Assembly (NCBI RefSeq): GCF_920984735.1
Contig: NZ_CAKLBU010000005.1
Location: 1 to 64,000, forward strand
From: Pedobacter sp. Leaf250
GTDB lineage: Bacteria; Bacteroidota; Bacteroidia; Sphingobacteriales; Sphingobacteriaceae
DNA: 64,000 nt
Direction: 5' to 3'
Shown: positions 51,687-61,282 of the stretch, piece after piece
Numbering within the stretch: the stretch's first letter is position 1
Layout of the letters: each line of letters opens with the position of its first letter
The notes under the pieces: model-generated
Databases searched by the model: none
What the model was told of the DNA's origin: nothing
Seen by the model: only the letters and a program-made list of their open reading frames with translations
Position numbers and translations under genes: made by a program

Positions 51687-51801
51687 TAATTATTTCAACG
51701 GTTATATTTTCTATTTGGAAAGCAATTTCCTGCCAAATCGGTTCCGAAAGTCCTGCTTTTCGTTTTATTCTGGCCAAAGAAAAATTGGCCTCCGTGTTCA
51801 C
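51679..51801 (-). pseudogene. C-terminal gene remnant upstream of the MFS gene
   Basis: A 40-codon frame starting at GTG 51801, open upstream to about 51866 without any usable start. It reads LIGVNTEANFSLARIKRKAG, then LSEPIWQEIAFQIENITVEIINE, with normal codon use, and its stop overlaps the MFS start by eight bases. This looks like the tail of a longer gene that was coupled to the MFS gene and lost its 5' part. I do not recognise the family. It could also be a real short protein. Confidence 0.35.
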
Positions 51802-51945
51802 TCCAATCAGGTTTATTTTACTCGGGATAACATAAATATTTAAGTTTGTTGCCGAGTAAAGTTGCGCTTGTTAAGGTAGCAAATTTGCCCATTAAACCCG
51901 ACAGGAGCGAAATACTTTTTTTAGTTGTCGTAACTTCGAATATGC

Positions 51946-52009
51946 TGTCATTTTGAGGAACGAAGAATCTGCAAGAGATAAAACAGATTCTTCGTAGCTA
52001 AAAATGACA
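51946..52009. repeat. Palindromic element related to the leuS-flanking repeats
   Basis: TGTCATTTT / AAAATGACA outer arms and CGAAGAATCTG (51961) / CAGATTCTTCG (51984) inner arms. The order GTCATT..GAGG.ACGAAG.AATC follows the pattern of the elements at 45273 and 48391 with substitutions, so it is a diverged member of the same family. Confidence 0.6.
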
Positions 52010-52100
52010 ATAGTTTAAAAAAAAGATTATAGTCCCCAACATTTTTGGGGAGAACTATCGAAACCGATTAGCACTGCATTTGCTTTTAAAATATTTTAAA

Positions 52101-53438
52101 TTATTTCTTATTGATCAATCTACCGATAAAATAAATGATTAAAAAACCCACAAAAATATACAATCCGTTTAGTGCTGCATTTGGATCGTCGGCATAAATG
52201 CTTAATGCAACGAATGTGTAAGCTGCAATAAATATTATTGGCAATATAGGATATAACGGAACTGTGTAAATGGTTTTTTTATCAAGATGTGCAGTTCTTT
52301 TTCGAAGAATAAAAATGGTTGCTGCCGAACTGGCCATGCTGATGCTTTCCAGAAAGATAGTATAGTTTAAAATCTTATCAAAAGTTTTCGCATAAAAAAT
52401 AATCACAACTGCAACCACTGTAAAAATGGTTAAACTCCAGGTAATTACTTCGGTTTTTTTATTCATTTTACTGAATATTTTTGGTAAAGCGCCCTCTTCG
52501 CCCATGGCAAACATCGCCCTCGGATTGCTCAATAAATTCACATTTACGTAACCCATTACGGAAATAAAAATAATAACCGAAAACATATTATACCCTGCTG
52601 GGCCGAAAATTTTTGAGGCTAAAATGGCAGCAATGCTTTCTGCTGTTTTTAATTCCTCGAATCCAATTACTTTTACATAAACATAATTAAGGATGATGTA
52701 TAACGCTACAATTATGGTTAAGCCTATGATTATGGAACGTGGAATTACCTGTTTAGCTTCCTTCACTTCTCCACCGAAATTAATGGTTTGGGCATAACCC
52801 GCATAAGAAAATGAAACAGCAATAAGGCATAAGCCTAATGCTTTTCCATAATCGGTCCAGCTGGGTAAAGCACCAATAGTTGTTTTAAATATTGGTGTGG
52901 TAGTTTGTGTTTGTTCGCCAAAAAATACTGCACAGATTAAAGTTAAAATAAGAACAATTTTTATAACTGTTAATACATTCTGGGTTTTGGAACTGGCTTT
53001 TAAGCCTAATAAATTAATCAGGTAGAAAACCAAAATGGTAGCTATAGCAATTACAACACGATAAGTTTCATTCTGCATTTCTGTTGGCAGAATAATTTTA
53101 CTTAAATATTCTGCACCAATTATAGAAATAGCTGCAACCGATGCAGCACTTGAAATAAGTACAATGCAATTAATGGCAAAGGCAACCGATGGATGATAAG
53201 CCTTGGAGAAAATTTTGTAATAACCACCTGTAACCGGATAACGTGAGCCAATTTCGGCATAAGTTAAAGCGCCACAAAAAGCTACAAAACCACCAATAAA
53301 CCAGGCCATATAAAATAATTCTGGGATTTGGGCTTTTGCAGCCACATTTACCGGCGTACGGAATATGCCCATTCCAATTACCAAACTGACCACAATCATG
53401 GATAAATCGAAGAGCGAAAGTTGCTTTTTCTGTTGCAT
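52101..53438 (-). CDS. APC family amino acid permease
   Basis: A 445-residue transporter with twelve predicted helices, LSLFDLSMIVVSLVIGMGIFRTP in helix 1 with the unwound Gly-rich IGMGIF substrate site, and TYAEIGSRYPVTGGYYKIF in helix 3, of the basic amino acid/polyamine:antiporter (APA) and LAT-like branch. The longest frame begins 36 codons earlier with unrelated residues over a heptad-like stretch, so ATG 53438 is chosen. Substrate not visible. It stands alone. Confidence 0.9.
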   Translation of the reverse strand: MQQKKQLSLFDLSMIVVSLVIGMGIFRTPVNVAAKAQIPELFYMAWFIGGFVAFCGALTYAEIGSRYPVTGGYYKIFSKAYHPSVAFAINCIVLISSAASVAAISIIGAEYLSKIILPTEMQNETYRVVIAIATILVFYLINLLGLKASSKTQNVLTVIKIVLILTLICAVFFGEQTQTTTPIFKTTIGALPSWTDYGKALGLCLIAVSFSYAGYAQTINFGGEVKEAKQVIPRSIIIGLTIIVALYIILNYVYVKVIGFEELKTAESIAAILASKIFGPAGYNMFSVIIFISVMGYVNVNLLSNPRAMFAMGEEGALPKIFSKMNKKTEVITWSLTIFTVVAVVIIFYAKTFDKILNYTIFLESISMASSAATIFILRKRTAHLDKKTIYTVPLYPILPIIFIAAYTFVALSIYADDPNAALNGLYIFVGFLIIYFIGRLINKK

Positions 53439-53500
53439 TAAGGGAATAATAAATTGATGGGTTGAAGATAAGGAAATTATGGATGCCGTTTGGTGAAGAT

Positions 53501-53570
53501 GTAAAATGGGAAATGCGGAATGGGTTGCAGTTTCTCCATCATCCATTTTACCTTTTACATTTTACATATC
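53501..53570. repeat. Heptad repeats upstream of the permease gene
   Basis: GTAAAAT, GGGAAAT, GCGGAAT, GGGTTGC at 53501-53528 and, in the other orientation, CCATTTT, ACCTTTT, ACATTTT, ACATATC at 53543-53570. The consensus AAAATGG is like the repeat at 50189. Confidence 0.5.
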
Positions 53571-53806
53571 CTTTTTGTTGAAATTTTCTTTTGCTAGCCT
53601 CGCAGAATAAATCTATTATTGTATAATAATTTTTGCTATTCGAGATTTGCGAAACCAAACAACTGTTTCTTCAAAAAATTTCAATATCAAATCATCCCTA
53701 AATACTTGTCATGTTGAATGTTAAAGCTCACTCCGAACATCCCTCGGTATGGCTGCTTTGTGTTAAATGCAAAGCTCAATCGACCTGACAACAAATAACA
53801 AAATTT
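53571..53806. other. Spacer before parE
   Basis: About 235 bases with no gene. TTGTCATGTTGAATG near 53707 and CGACCTGACAA near 53780 may be the arms of another, weak palindromic element. No clear promoter box is visible. Confidence 0.35.
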
Positions 53807-55675
53807 ATGGCAGAAGTAATTTATAACGACGACAGCATTCGCTCATTAGACTGGAAAGAACACATCAGACTACGCCCCGGTATGTATATTGGTAAGCTTG
53901 GTGATGGCTCTGCACAAGATGATGGTATTTATGTTTTGTTAAAGGAAATTGTAGATAACTCTATCGATGAGTTTGTGATGGGTACTGGAAAAACCATCGA
54001 AATTACCGTTTCAGAACAGAAAATTAATGTTCGTGATTATGGTAGGGGTATTCCGTTAGGGAAAGTTATAGATTGCGTAAGTAAAATAAATACAGGCGGA
54101 AAATACGACAGTAATGCATTCCAAAAATCTGTTGGATTAAATGGGGTGGGTACTAAAGCAGTAAATGCCTTATCTACTAGTTTTGTTGTACAATCTTACC
54201 GCGATGGTAAAACTAAAAAAGTTGAGTTTTCGAAAGGGGAAATTGTAAACGAGCAGCCAGTAATAGATACCACACAGCGAAACGGTACTGCCATTACCTT
54301 TTATCCTGATGAAACCATTTTCAGAAACTATCATTACATTCCTGATTTTGTAGAAAGTATGGTTTGGAACTATGTGTTCCTGAATACAGGTTTGACTGTA
54401 AATTTCAATAATCAAAAATATTTCTCGGAAAGAGGTCTTTACGATTTGCTTTCAAAATTTAATAAGCCAGAAGAAATCCGTTACCCGATCATTCACATGA
54501 TTGGTAATGATATCGAAATTGCAATGACTCATGGGCAGCAGTATGGCGAAGATTACCATTCATTTGTTAATGGGCAACATACTACTCAGGGCGGAACGCA
54601 CCAGGCTGCTTTTAGGGCTGCGGTTGTGAAAACCGTTCGGGAGTTTTTCAAAAAAGAATTTGATGCCGCCGATGTTCGTTCATCAATTATTGCCGCCATT
54701 TCTGTGCGTGTTCAGGAACCTGTTTTCGAATCGCAAACGAAAACAAAACTAGGTTCACAAAACATGGGGCCTGAAGGACCGTCGGTTGCAACTTTCATCA
54801 ACGATTTCGTTAAAAAGGAATTAGATGATTATCTGCATAAAAACCCAGATGTTGCTGATGCACTTTTAAAACGTATCAATCAATCGGAAAGAGAGCGCAA
54901 GGATATTGCTGGTATCAAAAAATTAGCGAACGACCGGGCGAAAAAAGCTTCGCTGCATAATAAAAAGCTTCGCGATTGCAAAGTTCATTTTAACTCTACT
55001 CACGAAAAACGATACGAAACAACCTTATTTATTACCGAGGGCGATTCTGCTTCAGGTTCGATTACAAAATCTCGTGATGTAGATTGCCAAGCTGTTTTCA
55101 GTTTAAAAGGTAAGCCGCTTAATTGTTATGAGCTAACAAAAAAAGTGGTGTATGAAAATGAAGAATTTAACCTTTTACAGCATGCCTTAAACATTGAAGA
55201 TGGTTTGGAAGGATTGCACTACAATAATATCGTAATTGCTACTGATGCAGATGTGGATGGAATGCACATCAGGTTATTGATGATGACTTTCTTTCTTCAG
55301 TTTTTCCCTGATTTAGTAAAAGCAGGACATGTTTACATTTTACAAACCCCATTATTCAGGGTTCGAAATAAAAAAGAAACCATTTATTGTTATAGTGATG
55401 AAGAGCGCCGAAATGCCATTGAAAAATTAGGGAATAAACCTGAAATCACTCGTTTTAAAGGATTGGGAGAAATTTCTCCTGATGAATTTGGTTTGTTTAT
55501 TGGTAAGGATATCAGGCTCGACCCTGTTATTTTAAAAGATCAAACCATCAAAAGTTTGCTGGAATATTACATGGGTAAAAACACTCCTGATAGGCAGCAG
55601 CACATCATTAGAAATTTGCGTGTAGAAAAAGACGAGGTACAGGAAGAACCCAAAGTTATTGATGAAGTAGCATAA
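53807..55675 (+). CDS. parE: DNA topoisomerase IV subunit B
   Basis: A 622-residue type IIA topoisomerase ATPase subunit, which with ParC separates linked daughter chromosomes. ATP-binding GHKL domain: [45 protein letters not shown]; transducer; TOPRIM domain with [11 protein letters not shown] and [11 protein letters not shown]. Length and the short TOPRIM tail fit ParE rather than GyrB. parC usually follows parE in related genomes but is not here; the next gene is a broken kinase. Confidence 0.93.
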   Translation: MAEVIYNDDSIRSLDWKEHIRLRPGMYIGKLGDGSAQDDGIYVLLKEIVDNSIDEFVMGTGKTIEITVSEQKINVRDYGRGIPLGKVIDCVSKINTGGKYDSNAFQKSVGLNGVGTKAVNALSTSFVVQSYRDGKTKKVEFSKGEIVNEQPVIDTTQRNGTAITFYPDETIFRNYHYIPDFVESMVWNYVFLNTGLTVNFNNQKYFSERGLYDLLSKFNKPEEIRYPIIHMIGNDIEIAMTHGQQYGEDYHSFVNGQHTTQGGTHQAAFRAAVVKTVREFFKKEFDAADVRSSIIAAISVRVQEPVFESQTKTKLGSQNMGPEGPSVATFINDFVKKELDDYLHKNPDVADALLKRINQSERERKDIAGIKKLANDRAKKASLHNKKLRDCKVHFNSTHEKRYETTLFITEGDSASGSITKSRDVDCQAVFSLKGKPLNCYELTKKVVYENEEFNLLQHALNIEDGLEGLHYNNIVIATDADVDGMHIRLLMMTFFLQFFPDLVKAGHVYILQTPLFRVRNKKETIYCYSDEERRNAIEKLGNKPEITRFKGLGEISPDEFGLFIGKDIRLDPVILKDQTIKSLLEYYMGKNTPDRQQHIIRNLRVEKDEVQEEPKVIDEVA

Positions 55676-55681
55676 AATTCG

Positions 55682-55713
55682 GCGTTAATTTAATCATGAA
55701 ATTAAATCAACGC
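55682..55713 (+). terminator. Hairpin after parE
   Basis: GCGTTAATTTAAT pairs with ATTAAATCAACGC (one mismatch) around a short loop. There is no T-run, so it may be a weak terminator or an RNA-stability stem. Confidence 0.45.
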
Positions 55714-55715
55714 AA

Positions 55716-57860
55716 GTGAAACCTTCTAAAAGTTCAGCAGGAAAGTATTTAATAGTTGTATTTTTAATATAAGTCATTTTCGGAATAACGGCAGGTTTAT
55801 TCGTTAATTTCTCTAAAATACCACTTCTAAAATCTGTAAATAAAATTGCCCAGGTACAAAGCGATTTTACAAAACTTGATAGCTGTATTTTTAAACTTTA
55901 CAATGCAGAAAATAGCTGCAGAATGTATGTGGTTAGTGGCGAACGAAGCTATTACAAACAATTTGTAAGAGAGATCGGGGAAATTTCCCTGATCATGGAT
56001 TCTATTGAGCAACAAAATAATAATGAAAGAGCTTTCAGTTCTGATAGTTTCGATAAACTCATATTACAGAAAAAACTTCGCACCGCTCAATTTATACAGC
56101 TAAAAAGGCTTTCTGATAGTTTAATCAATTTTTCGGTTGCAGTAGATAAAGATGTAGAAAAATAAATCCTCAAAGCAAATTATTTACCGCAAGACAATTC
56201 AAAAGCATTGTTAAAATAGATACTATAAAGCCGACTATAGTAGCACAACCAAAGAAGAAATTTTTCGGACGCATTCTTGCCGCTATCAACGAAAAGGGTA
56301 AAAAAGGTGTCGATAGCTCGAAATCAACATTTATTAAAACCATCATTACTGCCGATACCTCATCACTCAATGTGGCTTACAATAAGCTGCAGTTAAAAGC
56401 CATTAACGATTACTATTTACGACTCTATCGCACCAATAAAAAACTTAAAGACAAAGAAAAACAGCTACTTGATGTAAATCATCGGTTAATCTCTACCATT
56501 GTTGAAGGATTAAAGAAATATAAATCAACAGAAAAGGATTATTATTCATCTGTACAACAGATTATTAGCGTTACGGCCTTTAATACGGTAGAAAATATGG
56601 ACAAATTTACATGGGTATTATTTGCTTTAGCTGGTGGATTACTGCTTTTTGTTTTTTTACATGATTTATCAGTTTTACAAAAATGAAAAGGCGCTGATTG
56701 ATTACAGCAATAAGGCTGCTTTATATGCCTTATCAAAAAGTCGGTTTTTAGCTAATATGAGCCATGAAATCATAACGCCTTTAAATTCGATAGTTGGATT
56801 TTCAGAGCAACTAACGCAGGTAGATTTACAGGCAGAACAGAAGGAACAAGTAGGGGCAATTAGAAATTCATCGGTAATGCTATTGGATGTTGTGAACGAT
56901 ATCTTAGATTTTTCGAAGTACGAAACCGGGAAAGTTACGCTAGAACAAATTCCTTTTTCTCCTTACGTTGCCATCCATGACGTTTTCGACAGTATGAAAA
57001 TTCAGGCTGAAAAAAAGAAAATTGGTTTCCATTTAAATATGGAAATTGATAAAGACCTGTACATTTTAGGCGATCCGTTAAGGCTGAAGCAGGTAGTGAT
57101 GAATTTGTTAAGTAATGCGATTAAGTTCACTGCCGAAGGTAAAGAAAGTCTAAATGCCGCATTACAAAACCTTGAAAGCAACAATACGAGGTTGAAAGTA
57201 AGTATTTCTGATACAGGTTTGGGTATCAATCCGGTTGATCAGAAAATTATTTTTGATGAGTTTGCACAAGTATATTACGCTTCAACAAAAGAAAAGCAAC
57301 AAGGCACCGGGCTAGGTTTAGCCATTTGTAAAAAAATAGTAGAGTTTCAGGGCGGAACCATCGAGGTGAAAAGTATTGAGCGAAAAGATTTTACTTTCAC
57401 ATTTGAATTGCCTTATCAAATAACAAATAAACCCGTTAACCAAGAATTGCCTGTATCCAAATTAGAAATTGAAGCACAAGTATTGGCAGGAAAACGGGTT
57501 CTTTTGGCTGATGACAATATGTTGAATATCTTACTTGCCAGCACCATTTTAAGAAAGTACAAAGTAACATTTGATGCCGCTTATAATGGGAGGGAAGCTT
57601 TAGATTTATTTTACGAAAATAATTACGATCTGGTATTAACAGATATTCAAATGCCTGAAATGGGTGGGATTGAACTTACACAGAAAATTAGAAGCTGTGA
57701 AGATAAAAGCAAAAATTCTATATCGATATTGGGTGTTACAGCAAACGTAATGCAGGAAGATCGTAAAAAATACCTGGCCTCCGGAATGGACGAACTGGTG
57801 CTCAAACTATTTTTGGAGCAAGAATTATTAGAGAAAATCCTGAAGTTTATTCGCAAATAA
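55716..57860 (+). pseudogene. Broken hybrid histidine kinase
   Basis: The pieces together encode one sensor kinase: an N-terminal membrane segment, an extracytoplasmic or helical sensor of about 260 residues, a second membrane segment, HisKA (SRFLANMSHEIITPLNS), HATPase_c (NLLSNAIKFT, DTGLGI, GTGLGLAICK) and a receiver (LLADDN, LTDIQMPEMGG, LGVTAN). Three lesions break the frame: TAA at 55770, a missing base in an A-run near 56158, and an extra base in a T-run near 56652. In addition the usual HEIRTPL is HEIITPL, and the receiver's Lys-Pro is Lys-Leu, so the intact 3' part (56634-57860) also shows decay. It is followed by a 7-base repeat. Confidence 0.75.
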
Positions 57861-57892
57861 TTAAAACCTTAAGCAACGGATTGCATTTTTAC

Positions 57893-57930
57893 TAGATATT
57901 AGATATTAGATATTAGATACTAGATACTAG
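57893..57930. repeat. TAGATAT/TAGATAC tandem repeat
   Basis: Three copies of TAGATAT and two of TAGATAC in a row, ending in the stop codon of the BrkB-like gene on the other strand. It is the clearest of the 7-base repeats, almost without variation, and could be a site of copy-number change. Confidence 0.8.
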
Positions 57931-58958
57931 GCATCCTTCTTCTCAGGTTCATTAACTGTGTTTTCAGGATGTTGCGGGGGTAATACATCAACCTTTTTCT
58001 CTACAATTGTAATTTTTGTAAATACCGCATATTTGCTAGGGGCTATTCCACCGTCGTATTTTTCGGCATAGGCTTGCGTAAATTCTGCACCAAAATATAG
58101 AATGATAGAGGTATAATAAATCCATAACAAAATCACAATAATTGAACTTGCTGCTCCAAATGCAGAACCTGGATTGCCTTTTTCAATGTAGATGCCAATT
58201 AGATATTTACCCAAACTAAATAACACCGCTGTAAATAACGCACCAATAATGGCCGATCTCCATTTAATTACCACATCTGGAAGTACCTTAAAAATTACAG
58301 TAAAAACTGCAGTAACAGCAGCTAATGTAATCACATTGTTTAAGATATAAATGATAAGTGCCATGGTATCATCGGCAACCGGAACAACTTTATCGATTTC
58401 AGTTTCTGAAAGTAGCGAGACAAGTTTATCGCCTAAACCCACAACTACACTATTGATTACCAGAGAAACCAATAATAAAAACCCCATTGAAACGATAAGT
58501 GAAAAGGAGAGAAGTCGGTTTGTTAGCATTTTTAACCAACCTTTTTTTGGAATTGCCTTAACTTTCCAAATCATATTAATACTATCTTGTATCTCAATAA
58601 AAATAGCAGTTGAGCCGACTATTAAAACTGCAATACCAATAATTAAGCCCATTGTAGATTGACCAGATTTGTTCGCATTTTCAACAAAACTTTGAATCTG
58701 TAAAGTAGCTTCAGGTCCTACCATATCACTAACCTGTTCGAAAAACTTGTGTCGCGTATCAGTATTCATCTTATCGCCGAAAAACAAAGTTGCCGCTGAT
58801 AAAACAATGATAATAAGTGGTGTGAGAGAGAATATCGTGTAATAAGCAAGTGATGCACTTAATTTTGTAATGCGATCTTCAATAAATCCCTTCCCTGCTG
58901 CAATAAATAAATGATATAGTGCAATAAAAAACTGCTTGATCTTCTTGATTAATTTCAT
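57927..58958 (-). CDS. YihY/virulence factor BrkB family membrane protein
   Basis: A 343-residue inner membrane protein with six to seven hydrophobic segments; residues 35-45 (SLAYYTIFSLTPLIII) and GTAIFIEIQDSINMIWKVK are the YihY/BrkB family's conserved blocks. Despite the older RNase BN label, the family is of unknown function. The tail beyond 310 is soluble and acidic/basic. The stop codon lies within a tandem 7-base repeat, so the C-terminal residues may vary between strains. The TamA-like gene ends 8 bases upstream. Confidence 0.88.
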   Translation of the reverse strand: MKLIKKIKQFFIALYHLFIAAGKGFIEDRITKLSASLAYYTIFSLTPLIIIVLSAATLFFGDKMNTDTRHKFFEQVSDMVGPEATLQIQSFVENANKSGQSTMGLIIGIAVLIVGSTAIFIEIQDSINMIWKVKAIPKKGWLKMLTNRLLSFSLIVSMGFLLLVSLVINSVVVGLGDKLVSLLSETEIDKVVPVADDTMALIIYILNNVITLAAVTAVFTVIFKVLPDVVIKWRSAIIGALFTAVLFSLGKYLIGIYIEKGNPGSAFGAASSIIVILLWIYYTSIILYFGAEFTQAYAEKYDGGIAPSKYAVFTKITIVEKKVDVLPPQHPENTVNEPEKKDA

Positions 58959-58966
58959 TGAAAAAA

Positions 58967-61282
58967 TTAAAAAGGATAACCTATCCCGATATTAAAAATT
59001 AAATTCTGTCTACGCCAATCTTTGTTTCCGAAGGCGATATCATCAAATACCCAACGCTGACCTTCCGCAAGGTATGGTTTACGCACAGGAAACGCCACAT
59101 CTAAGCGCACTACAAAAATAGACGCATCAACACGCAGACCTGCTCCAGTACCTACAGCCAATTCATTAAGCACATTCTTGAACTTGAATTCCGATCCTGG
59201 CCTACCATTATTTGTTGTTCCGGGAATTCCTGTATCTTCTTTGCGCAACCAAATATTACCGGCATCAACAAATAATGCGCCATATAAGATACTTACAATT
59301 TTAAATCGCAACTCTGAATTCAGCATCAACTTAATGTCGCCACCCTGATCTGCAAAAAGTGCATCATCCGGGACTTTATAAGTACCTGGTCCTAAAGTTC
59401 TAGCTGGAAATGCCCTGATATCATTACTTCCACCTGCAAAAAACTGTCTAACAAATGGTAATGATGTACTGTTTCCGTATGCATAACCATAGCCAAGATT
59501 TAATCTGTTGGCCCAGGTTAAATTTCTGGTGATTTTGTAATAATCTCTTAAATCAGCTTCAACCCTTACAAACTGTGATAAGGGAACATTAAAAATAGAA
59601 CGTTTACCTTCATCATCTTTTGGTATAAACGTTCCCCATAAGTTACCACCTGTTTCTAGTGCGCCGTAGAAAAACGTATTATTCCTGCGGTTGGTTTCCA
59701 TTTGGTTGGTGTAGGTAAAATTATAGCTACTTCCAATAATAAATTGATTTTCTAAAGTTGTTCTTAATAATGGATTTTCAGCAAATAATCTATTTCTTGT
59801 TGTATCGGATGGAAAAGTCGTTGAAACATAACTTACCGAAATCGGATTTAAATTATGCTCTTTGTAAAGGTTTTCCTTGAAATTGTAACCAAATTCACCT
59901 TTAAAAGCATGTAGTGTATATTCTGAACCTCTGTTCAACATTTGATAAGACAATGATGCAATTGTTTTTGGAATAAAGGCTGTTGTACTATTCGGTTTAT
60001 AAAATGGCACAATAAATCTTGGGAAAGTTAATTTACCTTCTGCAGTCATCGACAGCGAATTTCTACCCAAAGCTGTTCCTCTGGTTTGCGTTTCGAAACC
60101 ACCACTTACACTTACATCCAATTGCTCTGCACCTCTAAATAGATTTCTGGTGGTTTGGGTAACTTTTACTTCAGAACCAACAAAGTTGTTTGATTTACTC
60201 GTTCCGGTAACTGAAAAGGTAAGTGAATTTTTCTTTAACGGTGTGAGGTAAATGTTCAAATCCAACTGATTATTTTTAAAACTATCAACCGGCAAAAACT
60301 CAGCTCTCACATCTTGAAAAGCTCCAATATTTACCATTCTGTTTAAAGATTGGTTATGATCTTTACGGTTGTAAAATTCGCCCTTTTGAAAGAAAACTAA
60401 ACGGTCAAATAATCTTGGTTTAAAAGTATTGCGATCATCATAGATATTAAAATCATGATACTCCAAAGGTTTTAATTTACGAAGTATGGTATCTCTACGT
60501 AATGAATAATTTGGATAGATATTGATATTTTTAATGGTGTAAGGTTTTAATCCTGCATCGGGAGCAATATCTTTAACTTTTACTGTAACGTTTACCAAGT
60601 TTTTGCCAATTGTACTGTCTACCTGCATAATCAGGTAATCAGGACTAAAATAAAAATATCCGTTTTCTTTTAAATCGTTATCAATTCTAACACGTTCATT
60701 TTTATAAACATCTAAATCATAATAATCTCCAACTTTTAATAAGGTTTTATCTTTATTGGCATTGATGATTTTAGTTAATACACCCGAATCAGGTGGGAAA
60801 GTAATTTTGTTAATCTTATACCTTTCACCAGTAACGGCAGTATAAATGGCTTTTCCTTTTTTGTCTTTTACAACGGTATCTCCAGTAACTGCTGCTTGCA
60901 AATATCCTTCACTTAATAAGTAGCTGGTGAGTACATCATTGTTATATTTTAATTTTACCTCGCTTAGCAAAACTGGTGGTTCGCCTTGCTTTCTAATCCA
61001 ATTCCGTAAACCTTTTGGTTTTTTTGGTTCGCCAGCCAGGTTGTAAATACCCAATTTAAATTTTATTCCTAAAAATGATTTATTAGGGCGTGGGCGTGTT
61101 TTAGTTTCTAAATCGGCCTTTATTTGTTTTTCATTTTCAATTTTACCTGCAGAGTCGGGATTGATTTTTACTTCAGCGCCGGTATATAAAATTTGTCCAG
61201 GTTTTAATGATTTCGTACTACTGCAACCTGCATAAACTAAACAGGCCAATACAAATAAAATAGGTCTAGTTAGTTTTCTCAT
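58967..61282 (-). CDS. TamA/BamA-like outer membrane protein (Omp85), lipoprotein
   Basis: A 771-residue Omp85 protein. It begins with a lipoprotein signal (LFVLACLVYAGCSST), so it is lipidated at the Cys, an unusual trait shared by the Bacteroidota TamA-like group. POTRA-like domains follow (about 40-350) and a barrel with RAFPARTLGPGTY (the RGF-type barrel motif) and a last strand GIGYPF ending in Phe. It probably pairs with the TamB-like protein whose 3' end overlaps by 17 bases. ATG 61282 is preferred to the one at 61300. Confidence 0.9.
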   Translation of the reverse strand: MRKLTRPILFVLACLVYAGCSSTKSLKPGQILYTGAEVKINPDSAGKIENEKQIKADLETKTRPRPNKSFLGIKFKLGIYNLAGEPKKPKGLRNWIRKQGEPPVLLSEVKLKYNNDVLTSYLLSEGYLQAAVTGDTVVKDKKGKAIYTAVTGERYKINKITFPPDSGVLTKIINANKDKTLLKVGDYYDLDVYKNERVRIDNDLKENGYFYFSPDYLIMQVDSTIGKNLVNVTVKVKDIAPDAGLKPYTIKNINIYPNYSLRRDTILRKLKPLEYHDFNIYDDRNTFKPRLFDRLVFFQKGEFYNRKDHNQSLNRMVNIGAFQDVRAEFLPVDSFKNNQLDLNIYLTPLKKNSLTFSVTGTSKSNNFVGSEVKVTQTTRNLFRGAEQLDVSVSGGFETQTRGTALGRNSLSMTAEGKLTFPRFIVPFYKPNSTTAFIPKTIASLSYQMLNRGSEYTLHAFKGEFGYNFKENLYKEHNLNPISVSYVSTTFPSDTTRNRLFAENPLLRTTLENQFIIGSSYNFTYTNQMETNRRNNTFFYGALETGGNLWGTFIPKDDEGKRSIFNVPLSQFVRVEADLRDYYKITRNLTWANRLNLGYGYAYGNSTSLPFVRQFFAGGSNDIRAFPARTLGPGTYKVPDDALFADQGGDIKLMLNSELRFKIVSILYGALFVDAGNIWLRKEDTGIPGTTNNGRPGSEFKFKNVLNELAVGTGAGLRVDASIFVVRLDVAFPVRKPYLAEGQRWVFDDIAFGNKDWRRQNLIFNIGIGYPF

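Noticed and set aside
52030..52050. CCCCAA/TTGGGG stem as a terminator
   Set aside because: Short stem without a T-run, lying after the permease stop only by chance distance.
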